Positions 9,979-20,451 of a stretch of 64,000 nucleotides of DNA are shown in pieces. The position numbers were made by a program, and so were the translations under genes. This stretch comes from Corynebacterium sp. CNCTC7651 (GTDB taxonomy: Bacteria > Actinomycetota > Actinomycetes > Mycobacteriales > Mycobacteriaceae): contig NZ_CP071246.1 in assembly GCF_021496665.1 (NCBI RefSeq), positions 1,240,001 to 1,304,000 on the forward strand. The letters run 5' to 3'. Position 1 is the first letter of the stretch. Each line of letters starts with the position of its first letter. The notes under the pieces were generated by a model. The model was given only the letters and a program-made list of their open reading frames with translations. It was not told where the DNA came from and ran no database searches.

Positions 9979-10614
9979 CAACCGGCGCGCATTCGCCTCG
10001 CGCAGGAAGGGGTTGCTCGCTCGCTCTTGCTTGACAGAGGTCACGGGACCATGCCCCGGCAGCACCGTCGCCGTATCGTCCAGTTCCCACACCGGACCGC
10101 GGAGTGTCTCCCGCATGGCAGCCGGATCTGAGTACTCCAGATCCGTCCGCCCGATAGAACCTCTAAATAGCACGTCCCCGCCGAACACGATCTCATCCAT
10201 GCTCAGCAGCACACTGCCCGGCGAGTGCCCAGGTGCGTGGCTAACGGTAAGTTCCACGCCGGCTACCTCAATGGTCGCGCCGTCTTCGAGGTCGCGGATG
10301 TCGGCTGGGAGGCGCATCGAATGAGCGTCGAAAAGCGTGCGGGAATGCTCCGGCACGCCGCCTTGCAGCATGAACGCGTCCGCGGGGTGGATGTAGACCG
10401 GAACGGCGAGTTCAGCGGCGTCGCGGACATGGTCCAGGTGTCCGTGGGTGAGCAGTACAGCACTGAGCTGCACGCCCTGCTCCGCGAGGATTTGCTGCAC
10501 CCGCGGCGCTGCGCCCAGGCCGGGATCCACCACAAACGCGTGGCCGATCTCCTCGTTGACCACAACATAGCAATTGGTCTGGTACGGCCCGGTGGAGAAT
10601 CCTGCGATCTGCAT
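9976..10614 (-). CDS. metallo-beta-lactamase fold hydrolase (glyoxalase II-like)
   Basis: 212 residues. The zinc signature [17 protein letters not shown] (HxHxDH), the later histidine in [14 protein letters not shown], and the [15 protein letters not shown] segment identify a glyoxalase-II-like hydrolase with two metal sites. The gene lies just upstream of hisS, as Rv2581c does in M. tuberculosis. Start ATG 10614 has AGGA about 7-8 nt upstream. The physiological thioester or other substrate cannot be read from the sequence. Confidence 0.88.
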   Translation of the reverse strand: MQIAGFSTGPYQTNCYVVVNEEIGHAFVVDPGLGAAPRVQQILAEQGVQLSAVLLTHGHLDHVRDAAELAVPVYIHPADAFMLQGGVPEHSRTLFDAHSMRLPADIRDLEDGATIEVAGVELTVSHAPGHSPGSVLLSMDEIVFGGDVLFRGSIGRTDLEYSDPAAMRETLRGPVWELDDTATVLPGHGPVTSVKQERASNPFLREANARRL

Positions 10615-10749
10615 GCTGCAATCCTAGGCCCGCCGCGAGGGTGCTGCCGCGAGGGTGCCGGTGCAGAACCGGGCTGCTGCTAGGCTTTGACCGTTCACTT
10701 TCCCGCGCGCGGCCCGCGCGGGTGCACAAGCATGAGGAAAGAGGTCACG

Positions 10750-11709
10750 GTGGCTAGCAACGAGCAGCGAGGCAAAGACGCCCTGGCGAACCTGGAGAAG
10801 GAACTCGCGGCGCGCGACCGCAAGCAGAAGTCCCGCCCGTGGGTGACGGCGGCAGCATCGCTGGCCGTAATCGCGGCCCTGGGCGGCGGCATCTACTTCC
10901 TGGCAACGCAGGGGTCTGAGGAAGAGGTCACTGCCTCCGAAGAGACCACCACGGCAGAATCCGCCGCTGAAACCACCGCCGCGGAGAGCGAGTTCGACCC
11001 GAACGAGTACGCGGCATTGGCAACGCAGCGCACCGAGGCGCTTCCGGCGACCGTGAACTGCGAGTACAGCGAGGACGGCCGCGACGAGCACTTTATCGGC
11101 CTCCCACCGACGGAGGGCGTGTCCGCGGAGGGCACCGTGACCGTGGAGCTGGATACCACCGAGGGCCCGATTGGGATGGAGCTGGACCGCTCCGTTTCCC
11201 CGTGCACCGTCAACGCTATTGAGTACTTGGCGGCGGACGGCTACTTCAACGACACGGTGTGCCACCGCCTGACCACCGGCGACGGTTTGAAGGTGCTGCA
11301 GTGCGGCGACCCGTCCGGCACCGGCGCCGGCGGCCCGGGCTTCCAGTTTGCCAACGAGTTCCCGACCGATGAGGAGCTTGCTACTGTCGACGATTCCCAG
11401 CTGGGCCTGCCCGAGGGCATCAGCGACCAGGAGCGTGACCAGTACCGTTCGATGATGCTGCAGAGCGACCCGAAGCGCTACGAGCGCGGCACCATCGCCA
11501 TGGCTAACGCCGGCGTGGGCACAAACGGCTCCCAGTTCTTCCTCAACTACGGCCCGTCCATCCTCCCGCCGCTGTACACCTACTTCGGCATGATCGACGA
11601 CGCCGGCCTGGCCACCCTGGACGCGATCGCCGCGGCAGGTGTTGAGGGCGGGGCGTCCGACGGCACCCCCGCCAAGGAAGTCAGGATCAAGACCGCCACG
11701 GTCCGCTAG
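10750..11709 (+). CDS. ppiB: membrane-anchored cyclophilin-type peptidyl-prolyl isomerase
   Basis: 319 residues. A charged N-terminus (KDALANLEKELAARDRKQKSRP) precedes one membrane helix (WVTAAASLAVIAALGGGIYFLA, about residues 32-54), an acidic Ser/Thr/Glu linker, and a cyclophilin domain from about residue 120 (GTVTVELDTTEGPIGMELDR, then GTIAMANAGVGTNGSQFFLNY). It should assist folding outside the membrane. GTG 10750 was chosen because AAGAGG lies about 6 nt upstream; an earlier in-frame ATG would precede the usual length. Divergent from the hydrolase; position matches Rv2582. Confidence 0.9.
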   Translation: MASNEQRGKDALANLEKELAARDRKQKSRPWVTAAASLAVIAALGGGIYFLATQGSEEEVTASEETTTAESAAETTAAESEFDPNEYAALATQRTEALPATVNCEYSEDGRDEHFIGLPPTEGVSAEGTVTVELDTTEGPIGMELDRSVSPCTVNAIEYLAADGYFNDTVCHRLTTGDGLKVLQCGDPSGTGAGGPGFQFANEFPTDEELATVDDSQLGLPEGISDQERDQYRSMMLQSDPKRYERGTIAMANAGVGTNGSQFFLNYGPSILPPLYTYFGMIDDAGLATLDAIAAAGVEGGASDGTPAKEVRIKTATVR

Positions 11710-11742
11710 GGCTTTGCTTGACGACGCAAGCTTCCGACCCTA

Positions 11743-11771
11743 TTGCGCTCCCATTGACGTGCAGTTATTAT
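11743..11771 (+). promoter_or_regulatory. vegetative promoter for the small secreted protein gene
   Basis: -35 TTGCGC (11743-11748), 17-nt spacer, -10 TATTAT (11766-11771). Predicted start near 11778 leaves a leader of about 29 nt before ATG 11807. Confidence 0.55.
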
Positions 11772-11806
11772 GACCAGCGTTGTCTAGCCGTCCACACATA
11801 GATGGG

Positions 11807-12085
11807 ATGTACGTTATGCAGATCCGCAAGGGCCTTGTCGCCGCAGGTACCGCTGCCGCTGTGCTCACCTCCGGTGTCACCGTCGCTTCCGCCCAGCCGG
11901 TGGTGAACAACAAGGAGGCCGTTACTAAGACGGTTTCCACCACCGATTCCAAGGCATCTTCTTCCTCCCAGGACGGCAAGAAGATCAGCCCGAAGGAGAT
12001 CCAAGAGTGGATCGCAGTGGTTACGGCTCTGATCGGCCTGCTTGGCACCATCGCTTCCTTCGCTAACAAGTACATCAAGCCGTAG
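11807..12085 (+). CDS. small secreted protein with C-terminal hydrophobic helix
   Basis: 92 residues, family not recognised. A cleavable signal peptide (MQIRKGLVAAGTAAAVLTSGVTVASAQ) is followed by a Ser/Lys-rich stretch and a C-terminal amphipathic to hydrophobic segment (EIQEWIAVVTALIGLLGTIASFANKYIKP). Small size, own promoter, own terminator and probable export resemble the short peptides of the corynebacterial envelope, but no sequence match to PorA or PorH is claimed. Start ATG 11807 or 11816; both keep the signal peptide. Flanked by a good promoter (11743-11771) and a strong terminator (12132-12160), so it is monocistronic. Confidence 0.7.
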   Translation: MYVMQIRKGLVAAGTAAAVLTSGVTVASAQPVVNNKEAVTKTVSTTDSKASSSSQDGKKISPKEIQEWIAVVTALIGLLGTIASFANKYIKP

Positions 12086-12131
12086 GAGCTTGGGGCTTAG
12101 TTGCTCGGCCCGTAAACTGAGGAACGTCAGA

Positions 12132-12160
12132 CCGCTCGGCACCGGTGCCGGGCGGTTTTT
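12132..12160 (+). terminator. intrinsic terminator of the small secreted protein gene
   Basis: A 24-nt hairpin (CCGCTCGGCACC and GGTGCCGGGCGG, one mismatch) followed by TTTTT. Confidence 0.85.
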
Positions 12161-12213
12161 GCGTGCTTTAGGTATACCCCTGACACGCTGAGGCACCGGG
12201 ATGGCATGCGGAA

Positions 12214-12256
12214 AGCGCCGCCCCACTCCCCCTCCGTGAAGGGGTGGGACGGCGCT
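12214..12256 (-). terminator. probable terminator of the ushA-like gene
   Basis: Long inverted repeat with arms AGCGCCGTCCCACCCC and GGGGCGGCGCT on the minus strand, followed by TTTCC. It sits just after the nucleotidase stop at 12281. Confidence 0.65.
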
Positions 12257-12280
12257 AGTTAGCGGGAGGCCGCTAAATGA

Positions 12281-14556
12281 TTACCACTGTGCCTGGATCA
12301 GGGAAGCAATCGGGAAGCCCGCGTTGGTGACCAGGAAGCCACCGAGGCCGATTGCGATCAGGATTGCGATTGAGGTGCCGATGATGGTGCCTGCGAGCGC
12401 CTTGCTTGCGGAGGAGCCAGAGGTGGTGTTGTCGCCGGTGTTGCCACCCGGTGCGGTGCCGGTGTCGCCGCCCTTGCCAGCGACGGTGACCGGCATGGTG
12501 ACCTTGGTGCCAGCGTCGGTGGTGATCTCCAGGGTCTGAGCGCCGGTGACGCCAGCCGGAATGTTCAGGGTCACGGTTGCGCGACCCTGCTCGCCGTAGC
12601 CCTTATCAGCGTCGGTGACGTTGTTGTCAACCTTGGCGGTAGCCTTTGCCTTGCCAACCTTGACGGTGACGTTCTGAGCCTTCGGCTCGCCCTCGGAGGA
12701 GTAGGAAAGCGAAGTGAGCTTGATCTCGTTCTTGCCAGCCTTCAGGCCACCCTCCGGCAGGACGACACCGACGTCCTTCTGGCCCTTGCGGACCTCAATG
12801 CTGTCAGCGTTGAGGTGGTCGATCAGAGCTTGGGTGTCGTTGTAGCCAATGTCCAGACGCTCGATGATCTTAGAAGGATCAAGGAAGTCGTCACCACCCT
12901 CAAGCAGGAAGGTGGAGGCAGCGAACGTGTACTCCTTGTTCGGATCCAGATTCGCACCGTTGATAGTGAGGTTCTGAATACGCTGGCCGCGCGCCGCCTC
13001 AGGGTTGTAGGTGTAAGCCACGTTGTCGGAGAGGCCCATGTCCAGGCGAGGACGGCCGGAGGAGGCCGTCTTCTCCTCGGTCTGCCACTGGTTCTCGAGC
13101 ATCTCCTTAAGGGTGGAACCCTTGATTTTTGCGAAGGAAATGCCGTTGCCGAAGGGCTGAACGGTTACAGCATCCTTGTAGGTGATCTCGCCCTTCGGCA
13201 GATCGTCGCGCACGCCGCCTGCATTCATGATGCCGAAGTCGATCTCGCGACCCATGTACTTGCTCAGTGACTGAACTGCGGACTGCGCCAACATGTTGTT
13301 TGCAGTGGACTCGGTACCGCGGTTAGAACCAGGCTCCGCGCCCGGGTTGGAACCACGCTTGAAGTCAGCCTTGGTAGTCGCGACAACTTCCTTGCCCAGC
13401 TCGTCAGCATTCTTCTTCGCTTCGGTGACGATCTTCTCAACATTTACATTCGGGGTGATCTTGAGATCGGCCAGCTGAGAAGCGTCGATGAAGTTGTAGG
13501 TCGGCTTGCCAACAACTTTCTTTGCCTTCTTGTCGTACTGGAAGTCCATGTCAATGACGGTCTTGCCGTACTCCCACGCCTGCGCGTAAGGAACCGGAGC
13601 ATCCGCGTTCTCGTACACCACGTGAGAATCGCCACCGAAGAGGAAGTCAACGTACTTCGCGTCGAGCTTATCGGCGCGCTCCTTCGCATCATCGTGGATC
13701 AGTGCGATGACAACGTCAGCCTTGCCGGCATCCTTGAGCGCCTTAGCTTCCTTGTTCACCCACTCAGCGGAATCCTTGATGTCCACTGCGGCGACGTTGG
13801 ACGGTGCGGACTTCGTGACGGTGAGGGTCGAGGTGGTGCCGATCAGTGCAACCTTGACACCATCAACATCGACAATGTTGTAAGGGTTGACCTCGCGGGT
13901 GTCGGTCCCCTTCAAGAAGATGTTAGCGCCGAGCTGGGTCTGGTTCTTCCACTTGGTGTCATCGGCGGAAGTGACGTTCTGGTGTTCAACGGCCGTCTCG
14001 CGCATGATGCGGCCGGTGATGTCGGAGTAGCCCTGATCGAACTCGTGGTTGCCCACTGCGCTGCCGTGGGTGCCGATGGCCTGCAGGAAGTCCATCGTTG
14101 GCTGATCCTTCTCGTTAATCATGGATACGAAGCCGGAGCCACCCTGGTTGTCACCGGGAAGTCCATCGTTGGCTGATCCTTCTCGTTAATCATGGATACG
14201 AAGCCGGAGCCACCCTGGTTGTCACCGGAGTTGGTAACAATGAGGTTCTCGTTCTGTGCACGCAGGTAGTCGATGATGCCAGCCACACGTGCCGCACCCA
14301 TCTCGTCACCCTTCTTCGGGGTTTCGACCTTTACGTCCTTGCCCTTATCGTCCTTCACCGCGTTGCCCGCAGCGTCCTTCTTGGTCGTGGTAGACGGCTT
14401 GTATTCGAGGCGGCCGTGGAAGTCGGTGAAGTTCGCGACCTTAATGTCGACGATGTTGCCATTCTCATCAGCAAACGCGACGGGGACGCCGGACAGAATG
14501 ACAGCGGTTGCGGTGGTGGCAGCGACGAGGCTACCTACGCGACGGAAAGAAAACAC
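12281..14556 (-). pseudogene. secreted 5'-nucleotidase/UDP-sugar hydrolase (UshA-like), frameshifted by a 71-bp duplication
   Basis: Exported, cell-surface-anchored phosphoesterase of about 734 residues once repaired. The signal peptide is MFSFRRVGSLVAATTATAVILSGVPVAFA. The metallophosphatase domain shows NFTDFHGRLEYK, NSGDNQGG and GNHEFDQG. A 5'-nucleotidase C-terminal domain (MNAGGVRDDLPKGEITYKDAVTVQPFGN) and a C-terminal membrane helix (ALAGTIIGTSIAILIAIGLGGFL) follow. Start GTG 14556 has AAGGAG 7 nt upstream. The frame breaks at 14086-14227, where a 71-bp segment is duplicated in tandem; deleting one copy joins DNQGGSGFVSMINEKDQPTMDF to LQAIGTHGSAVGNHEFDQG. Confidence 0.9.
14086..14227. 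repeat. 71-bp perfect tandem duplication in the ushA-like gene
   Basis: Copies 14086-14156 and 14157-14227 are identical. The unit length leaves remainder 2 when divided by three, so it breaks the frame. A GGA microhomology flanks the unit. Confidence 0.95.
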
Positions 14557-14730
14557 GGAAAGCTCCTTAGGGTGACAACAGGTTCACCCCACTTTGTAAC
14601 CGTGTCCCAAGCCACACGCAGGACTCTGTTATGGTTCTGACAGTTTGAACTGCGAAGCTAACCTCGAGGTCAGGAAAAATTCACTTTTCTGTCACACCGT
14701 ATTCGCCCAAAAGCTACGAGCGGCAGTCGC

Positions 14731-16939
14731 TTACGCTGTCACCCGGTAGATGTCGAAGACGCCCTCAACGTTGCGGAGCTGGTTCATAATCTGGCCGAGC
14801 TGTTTGATGTCGGAGACTTCGATGGTGAGGCGCACCGTAGCCACCCGATCATCCCCCGCTTGGGATGAAAGTGCGAGGATGGGCAGCTTCTGCTCCGATA
14901 GCACGCCGGTAAGCTCTGCGAGCAAACCGTTGCGGTCCAGCGCCTCAACCTGGAGGGTGGCGCGCGAGGCGCTTCCGGTGCCGCTGGCGTTGGCCCACGC
15001 GACGTCGATAAGCCGCTCCGGCTCCTCGCGCAGCTTGGCCGCATTGGTGCAGTCGCCGCGATGCACGGAGACTCCCCCGCCACGGGTGACAAACCCGAAG
15101 ATTTCATCACCCGGCACAGGCTGGCAGCACTTGGCAAGCTTGGCCATCACGTCCGGGCTACCCTGCACAAGGACGCCGGGGCCGTCATGCCGCGACGCAC
15201 GCTGGATGATCTCGGCTCACGTGCTGCGCGGACACGTTGCCGGCGCCAATCGCGGTATACAGCGCGTCTACGTCCGGGTAGTGCAGCTGCGTGGCAACGC
15301 GGCGCATAGATTCCGCGGTGAACAGGCGGTGCATGGGCAATCCGCCACGCTGCACCTCTGCCGCTAGGGCATCGCGGCCAGCTTCGAGGTGCTCCTCGCG
15401 GCGTTCTTTGGCAAACCACTGGCGGATCTTGGACTTCGCGCGCGGGGAGACCACGAAGTCTTGCCAATCCCTGGACGGGCCGGCGTTCTGGTCCTTGGAG
15501 GTGAAGATCTCCACGCGGTCGCCGGACTTGAGTTCGGACTCCAGCGCAACAAGTTTGCCGTTGACCTTTGCGCCAATGCAGCGGTGGCCAACCTCGGTGT
15601 GCACCGCGTAGGCGAAGTCCACCGGGGTGGAACCGGCGGGCAAGTTCACCACGTCGCCCTTCGGGGTGAACACGAAGATCTGCTGGCTGGTCAGGTCGTA
15701 GCGCAGCGAATCCAAGAACTCGTTCGGGTCCGCCGCTTCCTTCTGCCAGTCCAGCAGCTGGCGCATCCACGCCATCTGGTCAACCTCGGCCTGATCACCC
15801 TTGTGGGAGCCCTTGGTTTCCTTGTAGCGCCAGTGGGCAGCCACGCCGAACTCTGCGTTGTAGTGCATCTCATGCGTGCGCACCTGCACTTCGAGGGGCC
15901 GGCCGGTGTCCGTCATCACCGTGGTGTGCAGGGACTGGTAGACACCGAAGCGCGGGTTGGAGATGTAGTCTTTGAACCGCCCCGGCATGGGCGAGTACAG
16001 GGCGTGCACCACACCGATCGCGGCGTAGCAATCATGCACCGTGTCTACCAGGACGCGGATGCCCACGAGGTCGAAGATCTCGTTGAACTCGTGGCCGCGC
16101 ACCACCATCTTCTGATAGATGGACCAGTAGTGCTTCGGCCGCCCCATCACTTCGCCGTCAATGCCGTTGGCGCGCAGCTCCGCCTGGAGCTCTGTGGTGA
16201 TCTCGTGCAGCGCCCGATCGCGCGACGGGGCGTGGTCCGCCACTAGCCGCACAATCTCCTCGTACTTTTTCGGGTAGAGGATGGCAAAGGCGAGGTCTTC
16301 CAGCTCCCACTTCACACTGGCCATTCCCAGGCGGTGAGCCAGCGGTGCGATAACGTCCAGCGTTTCGCGCGCCTTCTTCGCCTGCTTTTCCGGCGGCAGG
16401 AAGCGCATGGTGCGCATGTTGTGCAGCCGGTCCGCCACTTTGATCACTAGCACGCGCGGATCTTCCGCCATGGCCACGATCATCTTGCGGATGGTTTCCG
16501 CCTCCGCGGCAGCCCCCAAGGCAACCTTGTCCAGCTTGGTCACACCGTTGACCAGTCGGGCAACTTCGGGGCCGAACTCCTCGGTCAGCTGCTCCAGGCT
16601 GTAATCGGTGTCCTCCACCGTGTCGTGCAGCAGGGCGGCAACCAACGTGGTGGTGTCCATGCCCAGCTCGCCGCAGATGGTGGCCACGGACAGCGGGTGG
16701 GTGATGTACGGGTCGCCCGACTTGCGGTACACGCCCTCGTGCAGCCGCTCCGCAGTCTCGTAGGCGCGATTGAGCAGCTCAACGTCCGCCTTCGGGTGGT
16801 ATTTCCGGTGGATGGAAAGCAGCGGGTCCAACACGGGATTCGTGCGCGCGCGCCCGCCACCGGTGAGAGACCGCGCGAGGCGGGCAGACACGCTTCGCAC
16901 AGTAGGGCCGGAACGCTTCGTGGGTTTATCGTGCGTCAC
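14731..16939 (-). pseudogene. rel: bifunctional (p)ppGpp synthetase/hydrolase Rel, frame broken by a small deletion
   Basis: Stringent-response enzyme making and degrading (p)ppGpp. In order: hydrolase domain with [10 protein letters not shown] and [15 protein letters not shown]; synthetase domain ([44 protein letters not shown]); TGS domain ([44 protein letters not shown]); then ..GNVSAQHV at about 15216. The expected next residues are missing and the frame changes; the correct frame resumes at [30 protein letters not shown], with the zinc-finger/RIS and ACT domains. Loss is 3n+2 bases, by comparison with Rel length (about 760 residues) roughly 70-80 bp. Start GTG 16939 has GGAGG upstream. 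The N-terminal 580 residues could still be made. Confidence 0.9.
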
Positions 16940-17016
16940 CGTGTGCCCTCCGAATCCAGGGGTGAAATTGAACGTCGTAAAGCAAAGAAAGCTCTAGTTT
17001 AGCGCCCCGGAGTTGG

Positions 17017-17559
17017 CTACTGGCCCACCACTACCACGGTGCCCTCCGGGAGCTTGTCGCGGCCGCCGAGGCCTTCAACCTCCAGGACCACCACGTAGCC
17101 AACGACCTGTCCGCCCGCGCGCTCGATGAGGTCGGTCGCGGCTACAAGCGTGCCGCCGGTTGCCAGCACGTCGTCCACAAGCACGACCTTCTTGCCCGCC
17201 AGGTCCATGCCGTTGGCGGGGATTTCCAGCGCGGCGGTGCTGTACTCCGTGGTGTACTCCTGGGTGATCACCGGCGGGGGCAGCTTGCCCTTCTTGCGAA
17301 TCGCCAGGATGCCAAGGCCCATGTCATACGCCACGGCGGAGCCGAGGAGGAAGCCGCGCGCGTCAAGGCCGCCGATGATGTCCGCACCGAGGGCCTCGCA
17401 GGCGCGGGCCATCTCCTCGATTACGGCGTGCAACGCGTCCGGATCGGCGAGCACCGGCGTGAGGTCCTCGAACAGCACGCCCTCCTCCGGGAAATCTGGC
17501 ACCCGGCGGATCTTCGCCGCGAGGGCTTCCTTGGCAGATGCGTAGGGGTTTTCGGACAT
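17017..17559 (-). CDS. apt: adenine phosphoribosyltransferase
   Basis: Salvages adenine with PRPP to AMP. 180 residues with the PRPP-binding loop [26 protein letters not shown] and the adenine-site segment [54 protein letters not shown]. Start ATG 17559 has GAGGAAG about 9 nt upstream. It lies between the dciAE-like lipoprotein gene and rel, the usual corynebacterial/mycobacterial order (Rv2583c-Rv2585c), with 77 bp before rel. Confidence 0.96.
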   Translation of the reverse strand: MSENPYASAKEALAAKIRRVPDFPEEGVLFEDLTPVLADPDALHAVIEEMARACEALGADIIGGLDARGFLLGSAVAYDMGLGILAIRKKGKLPPPVITQEYTTEYSTAALEIPANGMDLAGKKVVLVDDVLATGGTLVAATDLIERAGGQVVGYVVVLEVEGLGGRDKLPEGTVVVVGQ

Positions 17560-17593
17560 GGTGCGGGCTTCCTCGGTTCTTGAGTTGCGGGAG

Positions 17594-19219
17594 TTAGGGC
17601 TGGGTGGCTTTGAACTGCCAACGGTTCATGTTCCAGCCAATGCCGGACAACCCTGTGTACGGCACTACGTTACCCACGTTGCGGTCAATTGCGAACGTGA
17701 CGGGTTGGGCAGCCAGCGGGATTGAGGGCAGGACGTTCCACAGGAAGTGCTCCTGCCCGGCGATGGTGCTCAAATTCTGGGGCCGGTTGCTTGCCGCCGG
17801 GTACTCCATCAACGGGTCGATGGGCCGTAGCACCGCGTCCACCGTGCCCTCGGCGATGATCTCCTCGCCCCACTCCCCGTATTGGAACCGCGGCAGGTCT
17901 GCCAGGGACTTCCCGTCGCCGGTCACGTCCACGATCGTGATGCCGGCAGGTTCGCAGCTTGCCCGCATCGCCTCGATCATCGCCGCGTAACGCTCGCTTG
18001 GGTACGGCGCACCGATGCGCACTTCGGTACCGGCAAGGGCGCTTGCAGCGGCGATATCCACGTCTAGGCGCTGCTGGGCAGCCCCCTCCAGCCGCTTCGC
18101 CAAGGGGTCGTCCCACTGCACCACGTGCAGCGGGGCGACGGGGACATCAATGCCCGCGACGGCAGAAGACGCAGCGGCGACTCCGCGCGGATCCACGCAG
18201 CGGGACAACGCCCGACGGTTGTCCTGGTAGGACCACGTGCCCACCTCAGGGAACGTCAGCACCTCGGTGAGCTGGCCGACGGTGGATGTGACATCAAGCC
18301 TGTTGCCCTCTGCGTTCGGGTCGAACCAGGGAGCCTTGGCATCGCGCAGGTCCCCCACCATCAGCTCGCCGCTTTCGGCAAGCTCTGCCGTATCGACGGA
18401 ACCGGGCCACACCACAAGCTCCTGTTCAATAGGAGCGTCGCCGTAGTAGAACTCGTTCGCGGCCAGCGTGACCTCGCCGTGCTCCCCCACGCTCTGGATC
18501 ACGTACGGGCCGAAAGAGACCTGCAGATCCGGATCGAAATTGTTGAGGTCGAAGCCGTGGCGCCACACTTCAGCGATTGGTCGAAGCCGGGAGAGTTCGC
18601 CGGAATACAACGCATCGTCCAGCTCCTCAACGCTCATCTCCAGCTTGGCGGCAACTGCATGTGAGGGGAGCACGGTCCCTGCCTCGAAGAGGCCGCGCCA
18701 CCGGGCGCCGCGCCCCTCCTTGAAGATGAGGGAAAATTCCTTGCTGCCGGGGGTGCAGGTGAGCTCCGCCGTGTCGTCGAACAGCGGCATGTGGGAGCCG
18801 AAGATCTCCGGGTTGGTGCCCGCGGTGAATGCCAGCAGGTAATCCGAACACGTCACCGGCGTGCCATCCGAGAACACCGCCTCTTCCGAAAGGGTGTAAA
18901 TGACGCGGCTGCCGGCACCGGGGATCGCCTGGGTGGTCACCAGGTCCGTGTTCGGGATGCGCTGCCCCTCCGGCCCCGGCACGTAGACGCCGGGATAGAG
19001 GCGGCCGGAAAGCTTCTGCGCAAGCGTGGTATTGCCCTCAAGAGAGCCGGCATTGGTAGTGGGCAGCTCTCCCGCCACTTGGTACCCGGCAATGGGTTCC
19101 GCAGCTACTTCTTCGGCACGATCACCGCTGCACGCCGCAGCCCCCAGTGACAGCGACACAGCAAGGGCCGCCGCAACTTTCTTCCTGCGCGCAGCGAACA
19201 CCCGTCTCACGTTTCCCAC
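17594..19219 (-). CDS. extracytoplasmic substrate-binding lipoprotein (peptide-binding type, dciAE-like)
   Basis: 541 residues. A signal peptide with lipobox LGAAAC (residues about 25-30) anchors it to the outer face of the membrane. The body resembles family 5 peptide/nickel-binding proteins: ..[40 protein letters not shown], a conserved [26 protein letters not shown] segment and a C-terminal [15 protein letters not shown]. No permease genes are adjacent, so partners are unknown. Its place between apt and secF matches dciAE of C. glutamicum and Rv2585c. Start GTG 19219 has AGGGA about 9 nt upstream. Confidence 0.85.
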   Translation of the reverse strand: MGNVRRVFAARRKKVAAALAVSLSLGAAACSGDRAEEVAAEPIAGYQVAGELPTTNAGSLEGNTTLAQKLSGRLYPGVYVPGPEGQRIPNTDLVTTQAIPGAGSRVIYTLSEEAVFSDGTPVTCSDYLLAFTAGTNPEIFGSHMPLFDDTAELTCTPGSKEFSLIFKEGRGARWRGLFEAGTVLPSHAVAAKLEMSVEELDDALYSGELSRLRPIAEVWRHGFDLNNFDPDLQVSFGPYVIQSVGEHGEVTLAANEFYYGDAPIEQELVVWPGSVDTAELAESGELMVGDLRDAKAPWFDPNAEGNRLDVTSTVGQLTEVLTFPEVGTWSYQDNRRALSRCVDPRGVAAASSAVAGIDVPVAPLHVVQWDDPLAKRLEGAAQQRLDVDIAAASALAGTEVRIGAPYPSERYAAMIEAMRASCEPAGITIVDVTGDGKSLADLPRFQYGEWGEEIIAEGTVDAVLRPIDPLMEYPAASNRPQNLSTIAGQEHFLWNVLPSIPLAAQPVTFAIDRNVGNVVPYTGLSGIGWNMNRWQFKATQP

Positions 19220-19243
19220 GCGAATAGTCCCTTCCTCCGAGCG

Positions 19244-20449
19244 CTAGCGCGCGGTGGGGCGCCACGTGGTAGAGCCCCCGCGGGTCTCCGGGTATTCACG
19301 CGGCGTTTCGGCAGACGCAGGGGAAGCAACGCGGGAAGACACCGGCGCGGTGACGGTGCGCTTGGGGGTTGCCACTGCACCGTCGTCAAGCACCGTGCCC
19401 TCAGTGCCCTCTGTGCCCTCCGCTGCCGCCGTGCGCGAGGCGCGGAAGGCCGCGACCTCCTCGTTGTGGCGCTTGTACTTGTCCTTGCGCTCCACCAGGC
19501 TGACCAACAGCGGGGTGGCCAGGAAGAGGGAGGAGAAGATGCCCTCGATCACGCCGATGAGCTGGATCAACGCGAGGTCCCGCAGCGTGCCCACACCAAG
19601 CATCCACACGGCAACCACCATGAGAGCGATGATCGGCAGCGCGGAAATCACGGAGGTGGAGATGGAACGCATCACCGTCTGGTTCAACGCCAGGTTCGCC
19701 TCTTCTGCGTACGTGGAGCGGCGTGAATCCAGCACTCCGGAAGTGTTTTCCTTCACCTTGTCGAAGACGATCACGGTGTCGTAGATCGAGAACGTCAGCA
19801 CCGTGAGCAGACCGATGATCATCGCCGGTGTGACTTCGAGGCCGAACAGGGCGTAGATGCCCATGATCAGCACGCCATCCACCAGCAGGGCCACCATCGC
19901 GGCAACCGCCATCTCGCGCTGCAGGCGCAGCGCCACGTAGATTGCCGCCGCAACCAGGAACACGCCCATGGCAAGCAGCATGCGCTGGGTAATCGTGTCA
20001 CCCCAGGACTCGGATACCGTCGAATCACCGATCGCATCGGCGCTCGGCTGCCCCTCCTGGTTCAGGGGCTGGTATTCGTCGAAAATCGCCTGGCGCGCCT
20101 GGTCGATTTGCTCCTGCGTGAGGTGCTGCGAGTTGATCTCCAGTGTGCGCGCGTCGCCCGCACCAACAATCTGCGTCAGCTCCGGGGTCACGCCGGTGGC
20201 ATCGATGAAGGTCGCCTCCACCTGCTCTGCCACCAGGTCGCCCGCGGGCATGGACATCTTGGTGCCGCCCTCGAAATCAATACCCAGGTTGAACCCGCGC
20301 AGCAGCATCGCAGCGACGGCCACAACCAGAAGCGCCATCGTAATGCCGTACCACGTCTTGCGGCGCCCGACGAAGTCGATTGCACCCTCGCGCGTGTAAA
20401 TCCGCTCCCAGCGGCCGGTGTCCACGGTGGTCTCTACAGCAGTGCTCAT
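19244..20449 (-). CDS. secF: protein translocase subunit SecF
   Basis: 401 residues, partner of SecD in the proton-driven accessory Sec complex. Six membrane segments: TM1 (TWYGITMALLVVAVAAMLLRGF), a periplasmic loop with NLGIDFEGGTKM (the D1 and D4 motif region), and a five-helix bundle with LTVLTFSIYDTVIVFDKVKEN and RSISTSVISALPIIALMVV. A charged C-terminal tail with VPEG-like repeats ends the protein. Start ATG 20449 overlaps no other gene; the stop of secD is 2 bp upstream. Translationally coupled to secD. Confidence 0.96.
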   Translation of the reverse strand: MSTAVETTVDTGRWERIYTREGAIDFVGRRKTWYGITMALLVVAVAAMLLRGFNLGIDFEGGTKMSMPAGDLVAEQVEATFIDATGVTPELTQIVGAGDARTLEINSQHLTQEQIDQARQAIFDEYQPLNQEGQPSADAIGDSTVSESWGDTITQRMLLAMGVFLVAAAIYVALRLQREMAVAAMVALLVDGVLIMGIYALFGLEVTPAMIIGLLTVLTFSIYDTVIVFDKVKENTSGVLDSRRSTYAEEANLALNQTVMRSISTSVISALPIIALMVVAVWMLGVGTLRDLALIQLIGVIEGIFSSLFLATPLLVSLVERKDKYKRHNEEVAAFRASRTAAAEGTEGTEGTVLDDGAVATPKRTVTAPVSSRVASPASAETPREYPETRGGSTTWRPTAR

Positions 20450-20451
20450 GT

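Noticed and set aside
14640..14700. PhoR or GlxR site upstream of the ushA-like gene
   Set aside because: TGTGAC and CTGACC-like pieces are present but neither pairs nor spaces as the known sites.
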